The notes beneath the pieces were generated by a model. That model saw only the letters and a list, made by a program, of their open reading frames with translations, ran no database searches and was not told the origin of the DNA. From the NCBI RefSeq assembly GCF_010389155.1, contig NC_057765.1, positions 4,278,001-4,342,000 of the forward strand: a DNA stretch of 64,000 nt, in the 5' to 3' direction. Source of the DNA: Erigeron canadensis. Its lineage: Eukaryota; Streptophyta; Magnoliopsida; Asterales; Asteraceae. This document shows positions 10,808-23,740 of this stretch, piece by piece (within the stretch, counting starts at the first letter, position 1; each line of letters starts with the position of its first letter). A program made the position numbers and the translations under genes.

Positions 10808-13403
10808 TGTGACATCCGTCACCAAAACCGGTAATTTATTATAGTCTCTAACTTGAATCCTAAATTTCTTTACTAGTCAATGAGCCTATATAGTATAACA
10901 AGTGTAGAAAAGTGGCTTAAAGTCTATAATAATAAATTTCAATAATTATATATATAGTAATAATCATAATAGTTTTATTGTACTAATAAATTAAAAGTTA
11001 AATAAATAAAGCAACAAAAAAAAATGGTGGAGTGTACTTGAAGGGGGGGGGGGGGGGCGGCCAAGAAGAAAAAAAAATGAAAGAAAAGAGAAATTGTATT
11101 TCTATTAGAACTCTTGTTAAATCATATATTAATATATCTTAATTACATTCAAACTCTAAAACACTTATCTTTATAATAAATATAAGTAAATACTTAAACA
11201 AAAAATAAAACTACCTTTTTTCCTTCTTCTCCTTCTTGCGTCGACCCAAAGAGAAAAAAAGAAGGAAACCCTCTCAAGATCAAAGCTATAATTTATTGGT
11301 AAGCTTAATTATGATTCTTATGAATCTTGATTTAAATTACAGTTAATAATAAAATTTTAAAGAATATATTCTTTTTTTTTTCAAGGTATCTAAGAAGGAA
11401 ATCATCAATCTTGGGGTAAATCATTTGTCTTCTCTTTTCATATATATATATATATGTATGTATATGTGTATATATATAAGCATATCTTTTTATTTATTAA
11501 TCTTTATTTATAAATAACTTATGTTGATGAATATATATATTATGGCAAAATTTATAATAATGAATGAAAGGGTTTTTTTTAGGGTTAAATCAAAAGCTTG
11601 AAGTATAGATCATATTAATGTTAAAAGTTTACGTATTTATTGTAGCATAATAATTAATGTAATTAATAAAATCCAATTATGAAGGCATGAAAATCATAAT
11701 AACAGATGTAAATAGGTGTTGGAAAGATTTGAAAGTTTATATATGTATATTAGTTGTAGTAGTCTTTAAAACAGTAAGTTTGAGTTATTTCAGAATCTGG
11801 ACAGATTCGGTTTGTTAACTTTAAAAGGTTGTATCTTAGTCATGGGAGATGTTTAAGTCACGTTTTTGGTGTCTAAAATTAAGTTCAGGAAGTCTACTTT
11901 CTGGTGGAATTGGTTTCGTGTAAAAATATGAAGTTTAAGGTTGTCAAACGAATTTTATAACAAAACTGCGCAGAGCTGAGTTTTCCGAACAGATTTAGGT
12001 CGACTTCAAATAGTCATATCTTGGTCGATTTTATGAGCTGGAAGTTTATTTTTTTCCAGAAATATTTTTAAGATGTTAAGAGTGTACAGTAAAACATTTG
12101 GATTTTTTTGAAGCTTCGAAGGCCCTTAACTTTTATAAAACTTTTCTGCGCGCAAACAGTAAATTTTCTGACTAGTATGTGATTATGAAATTTTTAAAAA
12201 CACTTAACGTTCGAAATAAATTAAGTAAAAGTTCATATAAGTTTATAACACTCTAAGGTTACAGTAGTTAGGATTTGAAAACTTAAATTGTTCGTTTCAT
12301 CTTAATAAAAAATAGATAAAGTTACCAAAAATTTCTGCGAATATGAGCTTGTAGAATTCAATCATAAATCATTAAAACAAATACTCTATATTAAGTTATG
12401 CGACTTGTAACCTAATAATATATGACAAATCAGTTGCGAATATTTTGAAAGTAGCCATATATGTATATCATCAAATACGGGTTACAATGGACGGTTATTG
12501 ACCATGTCCATAATTGTAACTTGTTCTTGTATATGTTTTGTGTAGATTCTAGTGATCATTTAGGACTTTGCACAACTACTTGCTTGTTGAGGTGAGTTTC
12601 GTGGCCCTTTTTTTTTTATTTCTTTAGAGGAAAATGATGCTGAAAACATTTTTTATTTTTTTACTAGTTGTGCCAAAACTAGTTTGTTCTATTGGACAAA
12701 TATGTGTAATTATGAAATGTGTATGCTAGCTTATTTATGTTGATTTCTATGATGCAATAGATGTCTGTCGATGTCTATTGAAGACTATTTACAGCAATAG
12801 ATGTCTGTTGATATCTATTGAAGACTATTTACGGATAACAGTGATAACTAATAACCAACTTTATACTCCAGTTGGTAGTTTGTTAGTATATCAATGTGTG
12901 ATTGAGTTGTTGGCAAGTGATGTGATTTAGTTGTTGGCAAGCAGTGGTGAGTTTATGTTGTTGGATAACTATGATGACATTGATCAGTATTTGTTATGCA
13001 TACATGCTACTACATGTTTATATTTACGCTATTGTCCATACTTCTTATATCATGCACAGCAAACACATTTGTATTACTTTAAACCTACGAACTCACCAAC
13101 ATTATGTTGACATTTTCGAGCATTCATTTTCAGGTAATAACAATGTTTAAGGAGATTGAGCATAAGGACTATAGGAAGACTAATAAAGAGATCATTCATG
13201 GACTCCTAGTTGCATTTAATCATTGAACTCTATTTGCTATTTGTTACATCTTTTGCTATTTGAGGCGTGTTGCCTAGACTTTTCCCGCTTGTGGGAATTA
13301 CATTTATTTGGATTTTATTTAGTATAACTCTATTACAAATTCCATGTGCTATGCTATGTCATTTCGTCATATCCTACGATTCCGCCTAAGGTGGGGTGTG
13401 ACA
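10808..13403 (+). mobile_element. Solo LTR with 5-bp target duplication CCGTG
   Basis: The element runs from TGTGACATCC to GGTGGGGTGTGACA and is flanked by CCGTG at 10803-10807 and 13404-13408. It is 2596 bp, with TG...CA ends and no coding sequence, so it is the product of recombination between the two LTRs of a Gypsy-type element. It contains a poly-G tract (about 11043-11057), a duplicated 40-bp unit around 12756-12835 and its own hairpin at 13097-13109. It sits inside the LTR 8848-13652. Confidence 0.85.
13097..13109 (+). promoter_or_regulatory. Conserved LTR hairpin, instance 2
   Basis: CAACA-TTA-TGTTG preceded by ACTCAC and followed 17 nt later by TTTTCAGG (13127-13134), in the solo LTR 10808-13403. 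Confidence 0.5.
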
Positions 13404-13652
13404 CCGTGATTCATTGCACCCGTTTTTGGGTTATGCCTAGGATCGTTAGCCATCATTTAAATCCATTTTTGTAAACTATTGATGGTGTTGTTCTCCTTGT
13501 GCAATTTATTGATCCGTAACTTGTATTTGTACTTGATTAATTATGTATAAATTGCTCAATCCTTGAATGCATTTAGTTGCCTCTACTTAATTCCCATCTC
13601 GTGCGAGCTTTTCTAATGATGCCCCATATTTCCGCCTAGTTGGGGTGTTACA

Positions 13653-14315
13653 ATATCATATTAGAGCTCTTTTTATTGGGGTTACTTTCCTTTATGTTCT
13701 AACCACACACCTAATTCGGGTCGGGTTGATAACACGTATTAGGTGTCAGGTCGGTTTTTGGTGAAATTTCCCCGTTAGTGTGGCTCGATAAGATACTCGA
13801 TGGGTATCAAATCGGATTCGGGTATCATTTCTCTTCTCGAGTATGGTATTGTTAAGGTTGATTACTCGCTTAAACCGGAAACCAAATCATTTGATGTTTC
13901 TATCTTGCAAGACTTGCTCTAAAAAGAATCATTTTTGGCCTTTCAAGTGACAACCCTAGAAATAGATAGTTTGGAATTATCATGAAATTAACTAGTGAAC
14001 CAAGTATCTACCATAGGGATAGATAAGGTGGACTATGTCTTGGTCTCCTTTTTCCATTTTGTATTCTAGCTAGTGAACTTATGCTATGTAACGACGGATA
14101 AGATGGAACAGTTTGTGGCCACCAATATACAATGCTCGTCATGACTGTCGTTAAACCAGCCTCTTTGATTGAAAATATACAAGGATATGTTTAGTGAAAA
14201 CTTGAGGATCGAATATTGTACAACGTATGTGGAAATCAAATAAGTCTACATCGTATTTGGAAAGTAATTAAAGAAAGACTATTTTTTGGTCGTCCTTTTT
14301 TCATTTTTTTAATAA
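13653..14315 (+). mobile_element. Decayed retrotransposon interior next to the LTR
   Basis: The segment begins with a primer-site-like ATATCATATTAGAGC and continues as non-repetitive DNA of higher GC content without a long frame. It is probably the 5' untranslated part of the element whose LTR ends at 13652. It is cut by the Mutator-like element. Confidence 0.45.
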
Positions 14316-16204
14316 GGGATAACTACAGAAAATAGAAATGAACTTTAATCGATTTCACGAAATTAGCAATATCCTTTGAGAAATTTACTTTTTAGAAATC
14401 ATCTTTTATTTATTAGCAGAAAAAGTAACATCTGACCTGCTAACCTGCTGACGTGTCAGTTTGACTTTTAATTCACGAAATTAGAAATGAACTTTGGATG
14501 AATTCACAGAATTAACAATGTTATTATTTTAATTAATAATAATAATAATAATAATAATTATTATTATTATTATAATAATAATAACAACAAGCACTTTTAT
14601 AAATAGTAAAAATAATAATACAATTAATAATTACTTTATATTTTTAAAATAAATCTAATAGATAAATTAACATTTGATATATATTTTGCATTATATAGTT
14701 TCAGTCATTTAAACATCTCCATCTAATATACATATAATATATGTAATTCTCAACTCAAGAGATGATACTAATTGAATACACCTTTATGTCGATGGTGAGA
14801 TTACTTTGCAATATAAACACTACCAAGTTCTTGGAAAAATTACTTATGGTGACAATAAGTAAAATACAATGCAATATGTAAATACATTAAAGTAAATATG
14901 GTGAGACCAAGTTGTAATTTTTCAAGTGTATTTTATTTATTGATGTCTAAATAAAATACAAGGTTGTTACGGAACCAAGATAATACAAAGATGTAAATAT
15001 CCTAACAACCTATGAAATACAATTGATCTATACTTGGAAATTCTCTTTGTCAATCGAAACACTTAAAGTTTTGAAATATTCCTTTTTGCGATTGAGAGAA
15101 TATTGCACAAGTCCACCAAGAATATGCAAAGTTTGAATATGCAAAAGTGGTTTCTTGGTTGTGCAAAGACCTCTATTTATAGGCAAAGTTGGTATTGGGA
15201 TTCCAACTTCGCCGCCTAAATATGGTTACTAGCATTTAAGGATTCAATTTGAAATCCTTTGAAAATGCTGGATAAAGTAAGACATAAAGTCAATTTATCA
15301 ACCTACTTTATGCACTTTTCTACTTTAATCAAAGACAATTGGTAATGTTAGGATAAAGATGCATAAGGTAAAAAGGTCTTCCTCGTAATTAGTGTAAAGC
15401 TTTGTAAGTTCTTTACACTGATACTCTCCTGTTTTGATCTGGGTAGAAAGTCAACTGGGCTTCGCTGCCATTAACATTCTCCTTCTAAAACTTGATGTCT
15501 TTGACTTCAACTGGATTGTCTTCAGATGTGTTGGTCAGATCTTCAACTAGAGGAAGTCGTCAGTTGCATAAACTGTACATTGCAACTGTACTTCTATATT
15601 TCTGGACAAATTTTCTGGTCTCCAGATGCAACTGGAGATTGGCCAGTTTTAGTCAAAACTGGTCCTAACAACATCTTCATGAAATAATTTACAGTATAAA
15701 TCCTCCAACATGTAAAATAACTACAATACCACCTTTAACATCAATTACTTTACATTCACCACCATCGCCGCCCCCATCACCGTCCCCACTGCCGCCCCCC
15801 ACTGTCACCACCACCACCTCTGCTATTACTACCCCCACCACCGTCGCATTGCGCGGACATAAGTCTAGTTTCATCAAATATTAATTTATCTATTAGATTT
15901 ATTTTGAAAATATAAAGTAATAATACACTGTATTAATATTATTACTATATATAAAAGTGCTTTTATTATTGTTATTATTATTATTAATTAAAATAATAAC
16001 ATTGCTAATTCTGTGAATTCATCCAAAATTCATTTCTAATTTCGTGAATTAAAAGTCAAACTGACACGTCAGCAGGTTACCAGGTCAGATGTTACTTTTT
16101 CTGCTAATAAACTAAAGATGATTTCTAAAAAGTAAATTTCTCAAAGGATATTGCTAATTTCGTGAAATCGATTAAAGTTCATTTATATTTTCTGCAGTTA
16201 TCCC
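14316..16204. mobile_element. Mutator-like element (non-autonomous), family 1
   Basis: The ends are GGGATAACTACAGAAAATAG and the complement CTGCAGTTATCCC. Inverted arms of about 240 bp (14316-14560, 15960-16204) include ACGTGTCAGTTTGACTTT and its complement. The direct flank TTTTAATAA is repeated perfectly at 14307-14315 and 16205-16213. Long inverted repeats plus a 9-bp duplication point to Mutator superfamily. The interior holds an LTR-like fragment and a GC-rich patch (15760-15860) of GGTGG/CCACC triplets whose minus-strand frame is Gly/Val-rich. No transposase is present. Confidence 0.82.
14750..15690 (+). mobile_element. Copia-type LTR fragment inside the Mutator-like element
   Basis: It shares several stretches with the LTR at 58561-63279, for example AAATACAAGGTTGTTACGGA against AAATACAAAGGTTGTTGCGG, and CCTCGTAATTAGTGTAAA followed by TTACACTGA. 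The right end is probably near GGTCCTAACA; the left end is unclear. Confidence 0.5.
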
Positions 16205-17422
16205 TTTTAATAATTAATGAATCTCCACGGGACCGTGCTTTAATTTCCTTTCGCTCAATATATAGTGTTAAGTTATTAGCAATTAGTTTTAAAAAATACG
16301 AGGGTTGGTGCCCGTGCATTGCGGCGGTTAAACGGTGATGATAATACAAAACAGTAAGGGAGGAATTGATATGCGTGTGTAAATAGGAAAGAGAGAAAGA
16401 AGTGACTGTATGTTAGATCTTGGTTGGATGTTTATCTGATTGTGTTTAGAGATATAAAATTAAAAGTAATGGTGAATTAAGGACAATATGGGGATATTAA
16501 AAAAAGTGCTTAAGTGACTTAAAATAGAATTTCAATATATTTTATAAGGATTTATAGATATATTAATTAAACTAGTCTTAATACTCGTACGATGCATGAA
16601 TTTACAAAATATATTCTACAAATTGATCTTTTTATAAAGAAAGTAAAGTCTCAACATAATCACATTTATTTGATCGCTTTCAATAATAACCTAATGGTAC
16701 ATGTATCATATATAAAAGTATTTATGAAGATCTAATATTACTATTTATATTGATAATAGGAACACTTAATCAAAAAATGATATAAAACATTGTTTTACAA
16801 TTTTTAACCATGTTTCATTTTACTAATAGAGGGATAAATAATTAGATAATTAGTAATATTAATTTATAAGTTAAAAATATAAATATGTTTTAAACTTATA
16901 AATAGATTTTATATAAATTATAAATAAAAAATTAATACCATAAATAATATTGGTGAAAGACATTTATATCTATATATGAAAACAACAAAAATAATATAAT
17001 TTTTAATATAAGAGTTCATAAAAAATCTGTGTTTTAAACTTATAAATAATTTTTATAGAAGTTATAAATAGTAAATTACTATCGAAAATAATAATTTTGA
17101 TAGGAAATATTTATGAAAACGACAAGTATAATACAATTTTTAATATAAGGGTTATATATATATATATATATATATGGAATCATATTATATATATTAGTTA
17201 TTTAATAAATTTATGTGATACCTAAAAAATTATTAGCTTAAATAAAGCCACGTGTCGATAAGAAAAACCTCAATTTTGTTTTAGTTTATTGCATGGTAGA
17301 TAGGCCTCACCGATTATTCTTATTAAAAATTTTGGGTCCCCTTGATCTTTTTTTAATCTAAAAGATTTAATATATCTTATATATATTTTAATCTAAATAT
17401 TTGATTTGTATTTGATATTTTA
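16205..17422. other. AT-rich intergenic DNA with a Helitron-end-like motif
   Basis: Around 16310-16340 the sequence GTGCCCGTGCATTGCGGCGG resembles the hairpin at plant Helitron 3' ends (read on the minus strand). A (TA)n tract lies near 17155-17175. No gene was seen. Confidence 0.4.
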
Positions 17423-20140
17423 ACTAGATTTTAAGCCCCGTGTCATAAACATAGTTTTACAACATTATTAATATAAGAATTAGTAATGAAAATAAAAGAA
17501 TACTTATACATTACATGTAAAAATATACTTGAAAAAAGGACTTAAGATATTTACATGTAAATACTGAATGATAAATCATATTAAGGTTGGATGGTGTAAC
17601 ATGGTTTCTTTTATACAAACTTTTCTAAAAAAACAATATCTTAACTTTGATTATATAATTGACCGAATTCTCATTAATGTCTTGCAAAAAAATAATTTTA
17701 TTTTCGTTAGCCATGATTGTTAAGAACAATAAAAGTAGCAGCTAGTTTGTGGGGTTTTCAATAACTTTGTCTGTTGTGATTTTATTTGTAAATTTTAATT
17801 TATATAAGAAGAATCTGTATCTCAAATATAGTTTGATTTTAATTACTAATAACAACAATGATTATCCTAATTATAGTCTGATTACAATTACTAATAACAA
17901 CAACATTATAATTAATTTGATTACAGTTAATAATATAAAATAAAATATTGATATAAATTTGTAACTTTCCTAACTTTTAGCTATATTTTCTTACTAGATA
18001 AGCATTATGAAACTAAGTATTAATTATATTTAAATTGGATTAATAGTGCAAATTGAGAATGGGAAACCAAAAAGTGTAAATTAATTTAGACATATATTGA
18101 TTTAATTAATTTTGGAAAATTGAGAACTGTGATTGGTCGATTGCCTTTTAATATATACTAAATTTTAGACTCGTGTCATATACACGGTTTTACAACACTA
18201 TTAATATAAGAATTAGTAAATGAAAAAAAAAACTTATATGTTAAATTTAAGAAGATATTTAAAAAGGAATTGAAATATTCAAATGTAAATTCTAAATGAT
18301 AAATCATATCAAATGTAACATTGTTTCTTTTATACAAACTTTAACAGATAAGCAATATCTTAACTTTGATTACATAATTGACCGAGTTCCCATTAATGTC
18401 TTGCAAAAAAGTAATTTTAATCTCGTTTGCCATGATTGTTAAGTACAATAAAAGTATGATTTTTCAATAAATTTTTGTGTTGTGATTTATTTGTAGGTTT
18501 CAGTTTATATAAAAAGAATATGTATCCTAAATATAATCTGATTGTAATTACTAATAACAATAATGAGTATCCTAATTATAGTCTGATTACAATTGCGTAT
18601 TAATAACAACAATATTAAAATTAATTTGATTACAGTCAATAATATAAAATAAAATGTTAATATAAATATATAACCTCCTTAACTTTTTGCTATATTTTGT
18701 TATTAGATAGACAAGTAATAAAGTATTAATTATTTTTAAATTGGGTTAAAAGTATAAATTGGTGATGGAAAAACCAAAAAATGTAAATTAATTTAGACAT
18801 GTGTTGATTTAACTAATTTTGAGAAATTGACAGCCGTGATTGGTCAATTGAGGTTAGGTCAGTTGTCTTTTAGTATATACTAGATATTAGACCCGTATCA
18901 AATACACGAGTTTATTAAATTATCAATATAAGAAATAATATATGCAAGACAAAAATACTTATAACTTAAAATGTAAAAGTATACTTTTAAAAAAACTAAG
19001 ATATAAATGTAGATACTTGATGCTAAATCAAATGATAAAAAAATCATATATTTAATTCGGGGTCTTAAGAGCGACATTATTTTTTAATCTAACAAAAAAT
19101 AAAACTTCTCTAATAGTTGTATTTATCTAGAATTATAATAACTTATATAATAATTGTATTTATTTCTATTATAATTATCTAGGGACTTATTTTTGGTCAA
19201 CAACTTTAGTTAATTTTAATTAATTGAATTAAGTTACATGTTTAATTTGATAATTTAGAGAAATTAAGAGTTTTGATTGATCAATTAAGATTTGAACAAT
19301 TGTCTTTCAGTATATAATAGATTTTAGACCCGTATAAATATATGGGTGTATATAAGAATTATACACTAAACAAAACTTAAAATTTGTTCATGACAAAAGT
19401 CGTGAATTAAGTTATATGAAGTAACATATGTTTGGTTTGTAAAATTTCATTAACAAATATATTTATCAGACTTTGTTAGCATGCATTTCATAAAGATTTA
19501 TCTTTTGGGATAAAGGTTCAAACATTAACATAGGTTTTGGAGTAATTTTAAAAGTAGAATTAGATTTGGTATATTTAATACTAATTTGCTCAAAAAAAAT
19601 TTAATTTCTAAACAAAATAAAGTATATTTTATAATATCTTGTATATTTATATATGTTTATTTTGATAAATAATAAGAACTCATATACGATATGGATTTTT
19701 TTTCAAAATAATATCCAATAGAATATAATCTTATCTTAATATATACTAAAAGACAACTAACATAACCTCAATTAACCAATCACAACGTTCAATTTATCAA
19801 AATTAGTTAAATCAACACATGTCCAAATTAATTTACACTTTTTGGTTTTATCACCAATTTATACTTTAACCCAATTAAAAAAAAATAATTTACACTTTTT
19901 TTGTTTTTCAACATTAATTTAAACTTTAACTCAATATAAGAATAATTAATACTTTATTGCATAGTAAGATCTATCTAATAACAAAATTTATCCAAAAATT
20001 TACATGATGTAAATTTTCGATATATTGTTAATGTGTTAACAAAGTTTTATTATTCAAAGAAAAAGAAAATCAATTTGAGAATATCTTATATAGATTTATT
20101 ATTATTAGTATTTTTATTTTTACGAGATATAGTGCCTGCG
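17423..20140 (-). mobile_element. Tandem array of Helitron-like units
   Basis: Units of about 730 bp start, on the minus strand, at 17423, about 18157, 18879 and 19316; each 3' end reads like GGGTCTAAAATCTAGT. A further piece in the opposite direction begins near 19738 (TACTAAAAGACAACTAAC). Common internal marks are GATTACAATTACTAATAACA and the TTTTCATTGG region. The unit at 2311-3067 belongs to the same family. No Rep/helicase sequence is present. Confidence 0.55.
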
Positions 20141-20400
20141 CGTTGCGGCGGTAAGATGATGGGGGTGATAAGTCACATTATAGAGTATGATAGCCAAATG
20201 CTTTAACCGCACGGACTCTGCCATCGGATATAAAAATTCGTCGAAAGTATATCGAATGACATTTCTAATGAAAGAACATGAAATTTTAAGAACAACCATA
20301 TAATTTTTATAAGGACAAGTGAGAACAGATTAAAAATAATTTTTATATATAGGACAACCATATAATTTTTAAGAACAACCATATAATTTTTATAAGAACA
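20137..20400 (-). mobile_element. Helitron-like fragment, second family
   Basis: GCCTGCGCGTTGCGGCGGTA followed by GATGATGGGGGTGATA matches the segment at 43806-44040 (GCGCGATGCGGCTGTGAGA, then GATGATGGGGGTGATA), and both continue with a TCGAAAGTA and CATGAAATTTTAAG region. It is the 3' end of a Helitron-type repeat on the minus strand; the CTAGT terminus is decayed. Confidence 0.45.
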
Positions 20401-20403
20401 ACC

Positions 20404-21147
20404 ATATATATATATATTTATTAAAACAATAGGAATCCTAACCTTTTAAAACCCTCCTCAATATAAAGCTATTTTTAAAATTTGCCACATAGGTTTTTAT
20501 CCTATGTGTCATTATCACATTTTTTTTGACAATATTTATCCATTAAATATTAAATAAAAAAGATATTTATATACAAACTTAAGAATCCAAATCCCTTATA
20601 TTTAAGAAACAAATCCCATATGCAAAAAAGAAAACTAAAACCGTATAAACTTAAATATGAGTTTAAATTTTCTATATATCTTTTTTTTCCCTGTAAAGGC
20701 AATATTCTTTATCTAACTTTTTTGATCTTGAATTCATTTAATCAAATCGTATATTATCAAAATCGTTTCATTATAGGAATTTAAATATTTCTAACTGGAT
20801 AATGATATCACAATTTGATTCATTGAAGTTACGGGTTATGCGGGTTCATTTCTTTCACAGGTAGCAATTGTTTTAATAAAAACATGGGTTGTAATTACAA
20901 TTATTCCTGATCAAATACGATATTTAGAGCAAATATGCAGACACAAGATACTGTCAATCTCATTTAAACTAATTTTCACTATCCAAGTAGCACAACACTA
21001 TTAGGTTTCTAAATATATTCAACTAAGTTTAATTTTTTTTTGGTATTTAATTGTTGAACATCATATATATTATTGATTTCAATGTCAATATTAAAACTTT
21101 TAAAAAATAAATTTAATATCCGCACATCGTGCGAGTAAAAAACCTTG
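20404..21147 (+). mobile_element. Helitron-like repeat, third family
   Basis: The right end has a perfect hairpin CGCAC-ATC-GTGCG followed by AGTAAAAAACCTTGT, a known variant style of plant Helitron end. The left end is probably near GGAATCCTAACC. AT-rich, with no frame. A (TA)n tract follows. Confidence 0.4.
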
Positions 21148-22677
21148 TATATATATATATATATATATATATGCTGAACTAAAGATCATAGATTATTACA
21201 AGGACAAGTGTTGTTTTCTTATAATTATTGAATTATCTTTAATAGTGAGCTGAATAACACATATAATAAATTAATAAATACAAAACTTGTATTAAGAAGC
21301 CGATAAAACCTGTTTTTCGAACTAACTGAAATATACCCAGGGTGATCGTTCCAACTTGAAAGTTCGAGACATATTCAAACCAGGGGACACCGAAAATCAT
21401 GAGATAAAAAATAACGCTACGAAAAATACTAGTCATGGGATCTAGAAATAATACTAAAAAAAAATATTTTGTGAGACATATAGACAACAAAACTACACTC
21501 GCTCTCCGGACACAACAAGGGAAGGGGTGAGATTGGAGATGAAGCATGACGCTAAAAACTTATTTTCCAAACTTTCTTATAATAGCTTTTGTTAGATTTA
21601 ATTTGAAATACATATTGGGAAGTCCCTGCTAATGAGGTGGGGCATGGGGGTGATCTCTAAGTTTCCTTCAAAACGATAGTGGGACTTCCACCGTCAGTCA
21701 TGCCCTCGGATTGACTGTGCTGGTGACGTGGTCGATCTCTACCGGACGATGAAAAGACAATACCGCTGAGTTCAATTACCAGTATTGTTAAAAAAAAAAT
21801 CTAATAGTTTTCAAAACCGATTTCTTTTTCCCTTTTTAATACCATTATCAACAGGGGCATTATTTTATTTTATTTTTATAAATTGGACTGTATTTTAAAA
21901 GCTCGTTACTTTAAATTCTTAGAAGCCTTTAAATTCTTAGAAGCCTCTTACTAAACACAGCCCTAAGTATGTTTTGTTCTAGTGTGCATAAAGCCAAACA
22001 CGTTTTATATGTAATCCATAGAACTGTATGTAAGATTAAGGAGATATGATATGGGTATTGACATGTAAACTACTTTTTAGCCACCAAATATATGTAGCAT
22101 GAATGTACACAATACTTTAAAACATATTTAGTAGTGTACAGTTAAAATTTGGTGATTTACGGAGCATCCCATATGATATGTTATGCTAGTGACCACTTCT
22201 TTCACATCAAATATCTTCTTGTGTTATATATATCAATAGTGTAATGATACAGACTTAAAATTCGAACCAAACCCAAACAGTCCCCGGCTCGAAGTTATTC
22301 AATCCTTTCATGCGCTTCATGTTTATTTCAGCCTTTTTGTGAAGAATTGGATTCAGAAGTGATGGGTTTTAGCTAACCCCCTGCCTTCTCTGTTTTGGGT
22401 TTGATTACTTGGGCCGGTCATGCTGGTCTTAATAAGGAATTAAGGATAGAGCCTCTCCATTTAGATGGTTAGATTGGACAGTTAATCCGTTATGCTGTTA
22501 ATTTTATTTTTAGATCTTGTAACTTGTACATTTTTAGCATCCTGTTAGTATTTCAATATTTTGTGTTGTTTAAAGAAAAGAACAATATGATGTTCAATAA
22601 CAAATTGTTTAATCAACTTTGTCTTATGACTTTTATCACTAATGCACTTAGGGAATACAATAACATAATATACCTCA
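21148..22677. other. Intergenic, no certain gene
   Basis: A 102-codon minus-strand frame at 21239-21547 is hydrophobic (FRSVIFYLMIFGVPWFEYV) but I recognise no family. A GC-richer patch at 21620-21790 (GGGACTTCCACCGTCAGTC) is followed by a poly-A-like tract and may be a short retroposed repeat. The rest is AT-rich and featureless. Confidence 0.35.
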
Positions 22678-23530
22678 TTAGAAAATGTGCATTTCACTTA
22701 CGAAAAAGTAATCTAATGTCATCCGGATTAAATCCTCTAAGAACTCTTTTCCGTTCTTTGCCAAAGATGCATAAATGTGTTGAAAGAAAAGATCAACCAT
22801 AAGGGGGAACTGTAGAGTAACAAAAAAGGCGATGGGGATGAAAGCTAATCCACATATAGGAGCAATCATCCATGGTTTCCTATCACAAAAGACTAGGAAC
22901 AAGGTTGCACTGAAGGCTACTAACATGGCCGTTTGGGACAGGAATAAGAAAAATAGTCCGATAAGCAAACGCCTTGGCAAACTGACTAGAAAATCTTTCT
23001 CTGCGAATCGTGCAGTTAGGATAGATAAGAACACGAGTAGTGCGGTAGTAGATGCAAATAGTGAGATAGCATCAGATACCGCAAAGATAGTGAATGCCAT
23101 TTCTTTTTTGAATATTGGGATGCCTGATCCTGATTGCTTCCACCCGGTACAATAATTGCAGCAACAAATACGATTGTGGTGATTAGTGCTGCAGCGATGC
23201 TGCATGACTCTGCAGTAGTTTTCATCCACTTTTCTCCTTCCTTCACCAAGTTCTCGTGTTCTCTTGTGAAAACCATATCCGGTGTCTCGTTAAAAATGTT
23301 TTTTTGGTAGTATATGTAGGAAACACAAGTTTCTGCACTTCCTATTAAGTCAAATAAACTTCTTTATGCTCTTAGAGAACAAAAGAAATATTGTATTGAT
23401 TTGATTAATTAATGACTAGTTGAGTTTTGTATGTACCTCTCGCCATTGGAGTTCACGTTGTAATTGTAATGCCGCACCTGTTCTACGATTTAGTGCATGT
23501 GAAGGTGCTAACCATCCAGCCAAGTGCACT
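22678..23530 (-). pseudogene. Copy C: truncated, frameshifted PGG-domain remnant
   Basis: Exon 7 homologous sequence at 22678-23341 carries the PGG domain (EHENLVKEGEKWMK, VPGGSNQ, AFTIFAVSDAISLFAS, LLIGLFFLFLSQTAMLVAF). Two frame changes are visible: near 23310 (before NIFNETPDMVF) and near 23125-23145 (after VPGGSNQ). The end of exon 6 survives at 23437-23530 (LAPSHALNRRTGAALQL) with a proper donor site. Homology then stops abruptly where the Copia element begins. The remaining five exons are missing. Confidence 0.85.
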
Positions 23531-23740
23531 TCCTATTACTAGCAAGAACATCTGCCATACCATCGAACCTGGTACACAGATTATCCCATACCAGTTTAGC
23601 AGAAGAGAGTTTGATGACAAGAGATGCTCTCGGACTTTATGAATTTTGCTCTCATCGCTGGTAAACGATATTCTAAAAAATGGAATAGTCGTAAGTCGAC
23701 TCCATTTCAAAAACCAGTGGTGGACAAGTCACAAGAAGAA

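Larger units (their letters stand above)
8848..13652 (+). mobile_element. Gypsy-type LTR, interrupted by a nested solo LTR
   Basis: The 3' edge CCGCCTAGTTGGGGTGTTACA is a typical LTR end with terminal CA. The following bases ATATCATATTAGAGC look like a decayed initiator-methionine tRNA primer site, so this is a 5' LTR with some interior. The left edge is placed at TGTTTATGTG by alignment with the related solo LTR at 47439-49905 (shared stretch around ATATCAAAAGTTGGGTTGTC). Net length without the nested element is about 2.2 kb. No protein-coding sequence is left. Confidence 0.6.

Noticed and set aside
15689..15877. Gly/Val-rich 62-codon frame in the Mutator-like element
   Set aside because: It reflects GGTGG triplet-like repeats; nothing supports translation.
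21239..21547. Hydrophobic 102-codon minus-strand frame as a gene
   Set aside because: No recognised family, no neighbouring exons with splice sites, and AT-rich sequence favours hydrophobic frames by chance.
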